Below are positions 46,070 to 54,212 of a stretch of 64,000 nucleotides of DNA, in pieces. Source of the stretch: an uncultured Thiohalocapsa sp. (GTDB lineage: Bacteria > Pseudomonadota > Gammaproteobacteria > Chromatiales > Chromatiaceae); the NCBI RefSeq assembly GCF_913062725.1, contig NZ_CAJXWY010000015.1, positions 1 through 64,000 of the forward strand, in the 5' to 3' direction. Under the pieces are notes generated by a model. The model searched no databases. It was not told the DNA's origin and worked only from the letters and a program-made list of their open reading frames with translations. Made by a program: the position numbers and the translations under genes. Position 1 is the stretch's first letter; the number at the start of each line of letters is the position of its first letter.

Positions 46070-47650
46070 TTATTGTCGCTGGGATTTCAGAGTTTGTACC
46101 AGCACAGGGCGCATTTCGTTAGCACCACCGGCTTTTTCCAGCATTTCCTTATTGCCCTGATCCATTGCCGATAGCAGTGCGTCGTCAATTGATTGTTTGA
46201 GTGAGGAGGCAGTCAAATGCCCCACCACCGGCTCGCTCACATCCTGATGCGTGCCAGCAACCCGCACGAATTCACTAAAGACATCAAGCCGGGTATCGCC
46301 GCCATACAGGCTCGTAATCTCCCATAGATCAGCGCCGGACTGTCGCATCTTGGTCAGCGCCTCCGCCGCCGCGCGATCGAGATGATGAAGCGTGGTAATC
46401 ATGCCGTCAGTGTCTTGCCTCTGCGCGTGTTCAAGCAGCGTCTGCAGACCACTTTGCATGACGCTGCTCATGCTTTCGTACTGCTTAACTTGCTCCGGAT
46501 CCATCCGCCGTGATTGAGCGATGTCGGTGAGCAGCGCTTTTTGCGCATCTGTCAGTGTCGCGCTTTTATTGATTGCCTGGACAGCATCTTGATGCCGTTC
46601 AATCGCATCGGTGATTTTCTGGCTCAAGTGCTTATCGAGGGTATAGCGAATAGACTGCAGATCAGAGCCGCACCCGAAATGCTCGGGCGCTGCGCGCCAA
46701 TTCCCTTCCACATACTCAGTCATCCCTTTCGCGATGTCCTTGGCCGCTGCTTCAAGGGTCGGATTCTGCTGCACGTTAGCGGCTTGTGAGAGACTCGATG
46801 CTGGGTTTTTGAGGTCAAGCTTCGGTTTCAACAGGTGCATCAACGCTCCCTCCCGCGCCGTATTCTCGATCGCCTTGACGGTTGGCTTGGTCGACGCACG
46901 CTGCAGAATCGTGCTCAGTGCGTCCTGATCCATGCCCGGCAGGTGCTTCATGTCAGCGTAAAGGTCAAGCACGCGCCCGGCGACATCGGCGATGTCTTGG
47001 TTCGTCAGTATGCCGTTGCCGTTGCTGTAATTATCCAGTCCTTTACAGCCTTGGCGGATCGCGTCTTTGATGGCTTTGGCGCCGTCTTCGCCGACAATGC
47101 CTGACAAGTCCGCTGCGTCGTTGAGCTTGAAGCCCTTGTCCAAGCACAAGTTGATGATATCCGTCTCCCCAGGGCCGCGGTGTCCACCCTGCACCGGACT
47201 GTCTACAAATAGTGTTATTCGCCTATTACTGATGTCGCGGGCCTGATCGCGGGCCTGATCGATGTCCGACAGTACGTTCTTGACGGCCCGCGCAGTGAGC
47301 GGGGTCGGAGCGTTTACGTCAATACGCTTCGTCGCCATATCGGCAGCGCCTTCGCCAAGGTCATGGTGCAGTGCTTTGACGAAACCGGCGCGCACCTGGC
47401 GGTTGGAGACCGAGAGGTTGTCGAGCTGCTGCTGATACTGGTTCACTTCCGCGCGTGCGCTTTGCAGTGCACCCAATCGTCCCAGCAAGGGCACCTTTGA
47501 CAGCCCGGCCTTCAAATTGGTCCAAGCGCTGGGCGGCGCCGTGGGTGTCTCGAGCTGCAACTGCTGGTCGGCAGCACCTATCGTATGATCCAGCTGCTGC
47601 TGCTGCTGTGCCTGCTGCACGATCTGGCGGAAACTGTCGATGCTCGGCAT
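46070..47650 (-). CDS. Candidate T3SS effector, unknown activity
   Basis: 526 residues, not recognised as a known toxin family. The N-terminus is Gln-rich (IVQQAQQQQQLDHTIGAADQ), like a secretion signal. Residues about 40-130 include a compact motif (TNLKAGLSKVPLLGRLGALQ, then SNRQVRAGFVKAL and PLTARAVKNVLSDI). The rest is helical, with LFVDSPVQGGHRGPGETDII as the most polar conserved-looking loop. It lies directly after a CesT-type chaperone gene and before the gatekeeper, inside the T3SS operon, and its base composition is less GC-rich. Those points argue for a secreted substrate. Enzymatic activity cannot be assigned. Confidence 0.65.
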   Translation of the reverse strand: MPSIDSFRQIVQQAQQQQQLDHTIGAADQQLQLETPTAPPSAWTNLKAGLSKVPLLGRLGALQSARAEVNQYQQQLDNLSVSNRQVRAGFVKALHHDLGEGAADMATKRIDVNAPTPLTARAVKNVLSDIDQARDQARDISNRRITLFVDSPVQGGHRGPGETDIINLCLDKGFKLNDAADLSGIVGEDGAKAIKDAIRQGCKGLDNYSNGNGILTNQDIADVAGRVLDLYADMKHLPGMDQDALSTILQRASTKPTVKAIENTAREGALMHLLKPKLDLKNPASSLSQAANVQQNPTLEAAAKDIAKGMTEYVEGNWRAAPEHFGCGSDLQSIRYTLDKHLSQKITDAIERHQDAVQAINKSATLTDAQKALLTDIAQSRRMDPEQVKQYESMSSVMQSGLQTLLEHAQRQDTDGMITTLHHLDRAAAEALTKMRQSGADLWEITSLYGGDTRLDVFSEFVRVAGTHQDVSEPVVGHLTASSLKQSIDDALLSAMDQGNKEMLEKAGGANEMRPVLVQTLKSQRQ

Positions 47651-47665
47651 GTCGTGAGCTCCTGA

Positions 47666-48148
47666 TTAGCCGAAGATGATTTGCGCGTGGTTGACGCCGT
47701 CGGCGGCGGGCTGGGAGGCGTTTGACGCCTGTGCGCCATCTGCCCGCTCGCGGATGCGCGCGCGCCACGACTCGGCTTCGGCGACCAGATTTTCCACGAT
47801 GGTGGCGAGGGCGGCGGTGTCGAGGCCTACCAGGGTGTGGGCATAAGCCAGGATGATGCCGTTGGTGCCTGTCTCCAGCGACAACGTCGCCCCGCGGGTG
47901 CGGTGCCAGTAGAGGTTGGCGGCCAGCAGCTCGCGCAGGAGTGGCTCGCAGCCAGTGTCAGGAATCTCCCCCAGATAGACCGAAAAGACCAGGCGTTCCT
48001 GCACGTCGTCATATTCGATGTTGAGCACGATGTCATCTTCGAACACGAGGAGGCAGCTGTTGGTCTCTTCACCGATGCTAAGATCGTTGAGGGTCAGCTG
48101 GCGACCGAAATCCGCTAGCAGTTGGTTGACGTGTGTAAGCTTGCTCAT
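47666..48148 (-). CDS. CesT-family T3SS effector chaperone
   Basis: 160 residues. The class I layout is clear: an N-terminal helix (HVNQLLADFGRQLTLNDL), strands SCLLVFEDDIVLNIEYDD and RLVFSVYLGEIP, helix LLRELLAANLYWHRT, strand ATLSLETGTNGIILAY, and a C-terminal helix. First gene of the leftward T3SS operon, 15 bp before the candidate effector, its probable client. Confidence 0.88.
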   Translation of the reverse strand: MSKLTHVNQLLADFGRQLTLNDLSIGEETNSCLLVFEDDIVLNIEYDDVQERLVFSVYLGEIPDTGCEPLLRELLAANLYWHRTRGATLSLETGTNGIILAYAHTLVGLDTAALATIVENLVAEAESWRARIRERADGAQASNASQPAADGVNHAQIIFG

Positions 48149-48407
48149 CTTCCGTACCCTGATGCTGCTGATGTTGAACAGGTAACGATCGGCGCCGTCA
48201 CCACGGCCCGGGCTCAGCCCCGGCAGGGGAGCATAAACCTACGCGCGGACTGCGACTTATCCCAGCGTCCAACTTGCTTGACTGAGCGTCCAGCAATGGG
48301 CGGTTTCGGCGTGTCTCCCCGGCCGGCTCGGCGTCGGTGCATCTGTACCGCGGATCGATGGCACGCCCCCGGGGATGGTTACCCGGGGCGGCACATCGCG
48401 ACGCGTC

Positions 48408-48881
48408 TCAACGGCAGGGAGCGCTGCCCCAGTCCTGATGCCCCCGACCGGAGCGGCATTGCACCTGGCGGCCGACCCAGGTCAGCCGCCAGCCGGCGGC
48501 GGCCGGCACGAGTTCCAGGCGATAGCGTTGGCCGCGCACGGCATCGTCCGGCAGCCCGACTTGGGTGAACAGCACCACCTGCCGGCCGGCGGTCTCCGAC
48601 AGCAGCTCCACGCCTTGGGAATAATTGCCTTCCACCGGCCCGTCGATGCCGTAGAGGCGCGGGGCCAGTGCCAGGGGATCGGCGCTGGTGGTGTCACCGG
48701 CGGGCAGAGGCAGGGGCTGGAATGGGGCGCGGCCGGGGTCGGTGCTCAGGACCTCGGTGCGGGCATTCTCGGGGGGAGCGGCGCAGCTGGTGAGCAGGAG
48801 GACGATCAGGGGGATACCGAAGGACAGGTACGCCACGCGCGCCCGGTTGGATGGCCGCTGGCTGCGGTCGCCATCAAGCAT
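48408..48881 (-). CDS. Small lipoprotein, unknown function
   Basis: 157 residues. A basic N-terminus, hydrophobic segment and lipobox LLTSC near residue 33 predict a lipoprotein. The mature part is Pro-rich, then beta-like (GRQVVLFTQVGLPDDAVRGQ), with two cysteines near the end. It is outside the T3SS operon by 259 bp and in the same direction. It is not a recognised pilotin, although a pilotin role cannot be excluded. Confidence 0.7.
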   Translation of the reverse strand: MLDGDRSQRPSNRARVAYLSFGIPLIVLLLTSCAAPPENARTEVLSTDPGRAPFQPLPLPAGDTTSADPLALAPRLYGIDGPVEGNYSQGVELLSETAGRQVVLFTQVGLPDDAVRGQRYRLELVPAAAGWRLTWVGRQVQCRSGRGHQDWGSAPCR

Positions 48882-48982
48882 GTTTGAGACCTCGATCTGG
48901 GGTTGGGCCCCAGATCATACTGCAATGCCCCCGTCCGGACGGCTGCGCCGCGCCGGCCGTGGCCGGCCGCCCGTGCCGGCCT

Positions 48983-49402
48983 TCAGCCCGCCGCGCTGTA
49001 CTCGCTCTTGGAGCCGGTGAGATCCCAGGCGAAGGTGCAGTCGAGATGCGAGAGCACGGAGATGAGCCCGCTCTCACCGTCTTCGACCATGACGGCGACG
49101 GGCGCGCGCTTGCCGAACTGCTTGTTACCCCGCTTCACCCACATGTCGCGCATTTCCGGGTTGCGCGGAAAATAGGTGTGCAACGCATCTTCGATGCGCA
49201 GCAGGTAGGCGACCCGGCGATCGACGGTGGCGTCGACCGGGAAGGCCTCTTCGTCACGGAAGCGGGCGAGATTACGCGGCTTGACGCTGTCGGGCAGCTG
49301 CAGCAGCCGGATCATGTCCTGTGCGCTGAGGTTCCAGCTCTCCAGCATGCTCATGACCTTGCGCGTCATGGTATGGCGTTCTTCGGCGGTGAGCTCTGTC
49401 AT
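48983..49402 (-). CDS. MbcA/ParS/Xre-type antitoxin-like protein (DUF2384), orphan
   Basis: 139 residues. The first 60 residues resemble an Xre-like helical domain (TMTRKVMSMLESWNLSAQDMI) and the rest the ParS/MbcA toxin-binding region (RVAYLLRIEDALHTYFPRNPE). Such proteins usually pair with a RES-domain toxin that depletes NAD; no RES gene is adjacent, so it may be an orphan regulator. Confidence 0.7.
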   Translation of the reverse strand: MTELTAEERHTMTRKVMSMLESWNLSAQDMIRLLQLPDSVKPRNLARFRDEEAFPVDATVDRRVAYLLRIEDALHTYFPRNPEMRDMWVKRGNKQFGKRAPVAVMVEDGESGLISVLSHLDCTFAWDLTGSKSEYSAAG

Positions 49403-49651
49403 GGGCTTTGACCTTGGTTGGCGATGGGCGGTGGGGCAGGCGCGGCCGGGTGCAGCCGACGATGGCGGCGATGGCGGCGGGTGCGCAGCGCGACGGACCC
49501 GCCGGGCGCCTGTGCTTGGTCCGACGGGCCTGCGGCGATCGCGGGGCCTTCGATGCTGCGACCGACATGCAGGCGAAAACCTAGTATACAACCCGGAAAT
49601 GGCCGCCGCACCGCGCAGCGCCTCAGCGCCTCAGCGCGAAGCCGCCGCCCG

Positions 49652-50593
49652 TCAGCCGCCCGGATTCACACGCGTGGTGTCCAGCCCGATGCCGATGGGG
49701 CCGCGCGGCAGCCAGACCTCCAGCAGCTCCCCGCCGCGGCGCACGCTCACGGGCACCAGCTCGCCGCGGGCGCCGGCGCTGGTCGCCGCACGCAGATCCC
49801 GGAAGTCCAGAACCTGTGCATCACCATAGCGCTCGATGACATCCCCCGGCTGCAGGCCGCCGTCCTCGCCGGCGGAGCCGGGGATCACCGAGTCCACGGC
49901 CACGCGATTCGGCTGCCCGGTGGCGTAGAGGTAGCGGTCGTAGGCGTCGACGCCGATCTCATCCTCGATGGACACCTGCTGCTCGTTGATGCGGCGTAGC
50001 TCTTCCTGGTAACGGGCGGAGCCGAGCCAACCGTCGCGGGCCGCCTCGTCGCGCAGTTCCAAGCGTGCGAGGGAGAGCTGCGAGCGCCGCCAGACGAGAT
50101 CGTCGGCCAGATCCGGTGTCACACCGGCTCGCAGCAGCGCATCCCGCTGCTCGACGGGTGATGCCGGACGCCGCGGCTGCGCCGGCTCGTCGGTGTCCGC
50201 CGCTTCCGGCTTGCGCCGCTCCATCAGTGCGACGCGCTGGCGCAGTTCCGCAAGCTCCGCCTGCATGCGGCCCCAGCCGTCGGTGAGCTCATCGATGCGA
50301 ACCGCCAGTGCCGCGGTGACTTCCGGGGAGACGGCGGGTGGCGTCGGCTCAGGCGCAGGCTCTGGCTCGAGCGCAGGCTCTGGCTCGGGCTCGGCGTCCA
50401 CAATGCTCACCGCCGCGACATCGGGCGGCGGCGCCGGTGGCGGCGCTGGCACCGGCTCCGGCGTCTGTTGCGGCGGCGACGGCGTGCTCGGCTGCTCGCG
50501 CAGGACGTCGGAGAAGACGGCGGCGCCGGTGAGCAGGCCGACGAAGAAAGTGGTGGTCGCAGTGAGGATCAGTCGGTTACGTGGTTGCATCAT
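49652..50593 (-). CDS. Membrane-anchored PDZ-domain protein
   Basis: About 313 residues. A membrane helix near residues 7-25 (LILTATTTFFVGLLTGAAVF) is followed by a Pro/Glu-rich linker (PEPEPALEPEPAPEPTPP), a coiled coil and a C-terminal PDZ domain (VDSVIPGSAGEDGGLQPGDVI). No protease domain is visible. It may be a periplasmic scaffold. ATG 50593 is preferred, but no strong ribosome-binding site is seen and a TTG at 50644 is possible. Confidence 0.78.
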   Translation of the reverse strand: MMQPRNRLILTATTTFFVGLLTGAAVFSDVLREQPSTPSPPQQTPEPVPAPPPAPPPDVAAVSIVDAEPEPEPALEPEPAPEPTPPAVSPEVTAALAVRIDELTDGWGRMQAELAELRQRVALMERRKPEAADTDEPAQPRRPASPVEQRDALLRAGVTPDLADDLVWRRSQLSLARLELRDEAARDGWLGSARYQEELRRINEQQVSIEDEIGVDAYDRYLYATGQPNRVAVDSVIPGSAGEDGGLQPGDVIERYGDAQVLDFRDLRAATSAGARGELVPVSVRRGGELLEVWLPRGPIGIGLDTTRVNPGG

Positions 50594-50893
50594 GAAGGAG
50601 CATTCGTGGCCGAAGTTGAGAAAGTGTCTCGAGACTCGGCGCAAATCAATGTCTGCGTGTTGCTGCTATGGGCTGGCCTGACTGCCGGCAGCCCTTTAGG
50701 CCATCGTCCGGGGCTTGCGTTCCGCAGCCCGCCGCGCCCCGGTCCGGGGCTGGCGGCGTGACACACGATGTGCGCTGGTGTCCCGCCTGCGCCCCGGTGT
50801 CGCGATCCAGCGGTTCTCTGCGGGACACCGCGGGGGCAGCACACGGCCGCTTCGCCCCAGGTCACGAGCCCGGGCGTGGTGCGCCTGCGCCCC

Positions 50894-51586
50894 TCAGGCC
50901 GGCAGCCGGTCCAGCAGCAGCTCCAGGGTGCGGCCGACGGCGGCGTACAGGCCTGGATCGACGCCTCGGATCTCGGCGGCGGTCTGCACCCAGCGCGCCG
51001 CCACCAGCTCGTGCGCGCATGCGCGGCACAGCGCCGCAACGCTCGCGGGGGTGGACTCCAGATGGAACTGCAGGCCCAGGACCCGGCCGTGGAGCAGGAA
51101 GGCTTGCTGGCGGCAGGCGGCGCTGGTGGCCAAATGCACCGCACCGTCGGGCAGCTCGAAGGTGTCGCCGTGCCAATGGAAGGCCGGCAGCGAATCCGGC
51201 AGATCATCCCACAGCCCCAGGCCTCGGGCCTGGGACGTGAGCCGCACGGGGAACCAGCCGATCTCTTTGTGGGGGTTGCGAAACACCCGTGCGCCGAGCG
51301 CCGCGGCGATGAGCTGGGCACCCAGGCAGACGCCGACGACGGACTTGCCCGCGGCCACGGCGGCGGCGATGAACGCCTGCTCCGGCACGAGCCAGGGATG
51401 GGCATCCCTATCGCCCACCCCCATGGGCCCGCCCATCACCACGAGGCGATCGAACGTGCTCAACGCCGGCAAGCTGTCGCCGGCGTCGAGACGCGTCACC
51501 GCGAGGGAGTGACCCCGGCGCCCGGCCCAATCGGCGATGCGGGCCGGGCCTTCGAAGGGCACGTGCTGCAGGACTTGTATACGCAT
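50894..51586 (-). CDS. Class I glutamine amidotransferase-like protein
   Basis: 230 residues. The nucleophile elbow GVCLGAQLIAAALGA supplies the catalytic Cys, and FHLESTP near residue 175 supplies the His and Glu. Members of this GMP-synthase-like group act as gamma-glutamyl hydrolases or amidotransferases; the substrate is unknown. GGAGG precedes the ATG. Confidence 0.9.
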   Translation of the reverse strand: MRIQVLQHVPFEGPARIADWAGRRGHSLAVTRLDAGDSLPALSTFDRLVVMGGPMGVGDRDAHPWLVPEQAFIAAAVAAGKSVVGVCLGAQLIAAALGARVFRNPHKEIGWFPVRLTSQARGLGLWDDLPDSLPAFHWHGDTFELPDGAVHLATSAACRQQAFLLHGRVLGLQFHLESTPASVAALCRACAHELVAARWVQTAAEIRGVDPGLYAAVGRTLELLLDRLPA

Positions 51587-51719
51587 CAATTGCCTCCGCC
51601 GCCGGCACCGGGTCTGTCCCGGCCCCTGCCAGGTCCAGCGCCGGCGCTGGCGCTGGCGTGACTCTGTCCCGAGGGTGCTCCGGACGCTGCTTCAACGCCG
51701 CAGCGACGCCAGCCGGGCC

Positions 51720-52997
51720 TCACCCGGCCGCCGCCAGTGCCTGATCCAGATCGGCGATGATGTCGTCGACATGCTCGATGCCGATGGATAGCCGCACCAG
51801 ATCCTCGGACACGCCGGCGCTGGCGAGCTCCTCGGGCGAGAGCTGGCGGTGGGTGGTGGTGGCGGGATGGCAGGCCAGGGTCTTGGCATCGCCGATGTTC
51901 ACCAGCCGCACCGCCAGCTGCAGCGCATCGATGAACTGCGCGCCCGCCGCGCGCCCGCCCTTGATGCCGAAGGACAGGATGGCGCTGGCCTTGCCGCCGT
52001 CCATGTACTTTTGCACCAGCGGATAATCCGGGCTGTCCGGCAGGCCCGCGTAGCGCACCCATTCCACCTTGTCATGACTTTGTAGATATTGCGCCACGGC
52101 AACGGCGTTCTCGCAATGGCGATCCATGCGCACGGGCAGGGTTTCGATACCCTGCAGCACCAGGAAGCTGTTGAACGGTGAGATGGCGCTGCCCATGTTG
52201 CGCAGCGGCACGACGCGGGCCCGGCCGATATAGGCCGCCGGCCCCAGCGCCTCGGTGTAGACCACGCCGTGGTAGGAGACATCCGGCTCGTTCAGCATCC
52301 CGAAGCGCTCGGCATGCTCGGCCCAGGGAAAATGGCCGGAGTCCACCAGCACGCCGCCGATGGTGGTGCCGTGGCCGCCCATGTATTTGGTGAGCGCATG
52401 CACGACGATGTCGCAGCCGTGCTCGAAGGGCCGGCACAGGTAGGGGCTCGGCACGGTGTTGTCGACGATGACCGGCACGCCATGGCCGTGGGCCATGTCC
52501 GCAATGGCCGTGAGATCGGCGACGTTGCCGGCCGGATTGCCAATGGACTCGCAAAACACGGCCTTGGTGCGGGCGTCGATCTTCGCCGCCATGGCATCGA
52601 TGGCGTTGGGGGCGACCATACGCACCTCGATGCCGAGCCGCGGCAAGGTGTGGGCAAAGAGGTTGTAGGTGCCGCCGTACAGCGTGCTGGTGGCGACGAT
52701 GTTGTCGCCCGCCTCGGCGATGGTGAAGATCGCATAGGTCACCGCCGCCATGCCGGAGGCGAGGGCCAGCCCGCCGACGCCGCCCTCCATGGCCGCCACC
52801 CGCTGTTCCAGCACATCGCTGGTGGGATTCATGATGCGGGTGTAAATATTGCCCTGCACCTTGAGATCGAACAGGTCCGCGCCGTGCTGGGTGTCGTCGA
52901 AGGCGTAGCTGGTGGTCTGGTAGATGGGGGTGGCGACGGCCTTGGTGGTGGGGTCCGGCTGGTAGCCGGCGTGGATGGCCTTGGTCTCGATTTTCAT
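51720..52997 (-). CDS. O-acetylhomoserine sulfhydrylase-type PLP enzyme
   Basis: 425 residues of the Cys/Met metabolism PLP family, longer than cystathionine gamma-synthases and typical of O-acetyl-homoserine sulfhydrylase (MetY), which makes homocysteine from O-acetylhomoserine and sulfide. TRIMNPTSDVLEQRVAAME at the N-terminus and SLY-type loops are visible, and the PLP lysine lies in VHALTKYMGGHG. GAGGAG precedes the ATG. No SAM riboswitch was recognised upstream. Confidence 0.93.
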   Translation of the reverse strand: MKIETKAIHAGYQPDPTTKAVATPIYQTTSYAFDDTQHGADLFDLKVQGNIYTRIMNPTSDVLEQRVAAMEGGVGGLALASGMAAVTYAIFTIAEAGDNIVATSTLYGGTYNLFAHTLPRLGIEVRMVAPNAIDAMAAKIDARTKAVFCESIGNPAGNVADLTAIADMAHGHGVPVIVDNTVPSPYLCRPFEHGCDIVVHALTKYMGGHGTTIGGVLVDSGHFPWAEHAERFGMLNEPDVSYHGVVYTEALGPAAYIGRARVVPLRNMGSAISPFNSFLVLQGIETLPVRMDRHCENAVAVAQYLQSHDKVEWVRYAGLPDSPDYPLVQKYMDGGKASAILSFGIKGGRAAGAQFIDALQLAVRLVNIGDAKTLACHPATTTHRQLSPEELASAGVSEDLVRLSIGIEHVDDIIADLDQALAAAG

Positions 52998-53201
52998 GCT
53001 GCACTCCTCTGGTGTGATCGTGGGGCGGTTACAGTGTTGTCGTCAGCGCGCTCGTGTCGGCGCGGCCATCCGGGCCGCCCGCTGCCCCGGCGCAACGGGC
53101 GCTAAGCATAGCGCATGGCGCCCGCGCGCTCAGGCGCCTCGCACACACGGAGCGTTGTGCTAGATTTAGGGTCAGGGGAGAGCACCACGGGGACGCTGAC
53201 G

Positions 53202-54056
53202 ATGATCGACATTAAGCACAAAGAGACGGGTGAAGTCCTCGCCAGCATCGATGCTGGCGAGTTTGCGGGCGCCGATCTGCGCGACATGCGCTTGAACGGC
53301 GCGGACCTGACGGGCGCCGACCTCAGCGGCGCCAATCTGGAGTTCAGCGACCTCGTGGGCGCGGATCTCTCGGGGGCCAGCCTGCGCGGTGCGGTGCTGC
53401 TGAGTGCGCACCTGAACGATGCAGACCTCACCGGCGCCGACTTGACGCGGGTACGCGCGGGCTCCGAGCGCCCGGCACAGGCGGCGGTGCTGTCCGGTGC
53501 GAGCCTGCGCAGCGCCAATCTGGAAGGGGCGGACCTGCGCAACGCCGAGGTCCGCGGCGCCAACCTGCAGCAGGCCAAGCTCACGGCGGCGGACATGCGC
53601 GGCACGGATTTCTCCGGCAGCAACCTGTGCCACATCACAGCCACCAAGGCGCTGTTCATCAAGGCCAGTCTGCGCGAGGCCAACCTGTGCGGCGCCGACC
53701 TGCGCGAATGTCACCTGAACGATGCCAACCTGGTGCGCGCCAGCATGCACGACGCCGACCTCACCAGCGTGCAGCCCGGCGGCTTCACCGTGGCCAATCT
53801 GGCCAATTTCGAGGGCGCGGATCTGCGCAATGCCCGTTTCAGTAAAGCCGTTGTGCAGGACGCGAACTTCCGCAACGCCAATCTCACCGACGTCGACTTC
53901 ACCGGTGCCGTCCTCGGTGGTGCCATCCTGCGGGGGGCGAACGTGGCGGGGGCGGATTTCCGCGGTGTGGAGCTCGCGAGCGTCACCATGGAGTTCGCGA
54001 ACTTCTCGAAGGCGCTCAACGCGACGATTCCAAGTTACAAGAAACACCTGCGCTGA
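53202..54056 (+). CDS. Pentapeptide-repeat protein
   Basis: 284 residues made almost entirely of A(D/N)LXX units, for example GADLTGADLSGANL and REANLCGADLREC, in two or three blocks split by short non-repeat segments. They should fold as a right-handed quadrilateral beta-helix. Function is unknown; some relatives mimic DNA and shield gyrase, others are structural. It is divergent from the sulfhydrylase gene. Confidence 0.92.
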   Translation: MIDIKHKETGEVLASIDAGEFAGADLRDMRLNGADLTGADLSGANLEFSDLVGADLSGASLRGAVLLSAHLNDADLTGADLTRVRAGSERPAQAAVLSGASLRSANLEGADLRNAEVRGANLQQAKLTAADMRGTDFSGSNLCHITATKALFIKASLREANLCGADLRECHLNDANLVRASMHDADLTSVQPGGFTVANLANFEGADLRNARFSKAVVQDANFRNANLTDVDFTGAVLGGAILRGANVAGADFRGVELASVTMEFANFSKALNATIPSYKKHLR

Positions 54057-54120
54057 ACCGGTTGGGCGGCGGACCGGGCGCCACCGCAGCCGGCGAACGC
54101 GGGTCGGTGTGCCCGCCGAC

Positions 54121-54135
54121 CCCGCCTGAGGCGGG
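54121..54135. terminator. Short GC hairpin in the pentapeptide-spoT convergent gap
   Basis: CCCGCC-TGA-GGCGGG, 6-bp stem with a 3-nt loop in the 156-bp convergent spacer. No T-tract follows, so termination is uncertain. Confidence 0.35.
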
Positions 54136-54212
54136 ATCCCAGGCCGGTGGGAGCGCCGTTGTTGCAGGCAACGACGAGCCGCAAGCGCTCGGCCCGCAGG
54201 ACAAATGAAGGC

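Noticed and set aside
52998..53201. SAM or SAH riboswitch before the sulfhydrylase gene
   Set aside because: The leader is short and no conserved riboswitch core could be recognised.
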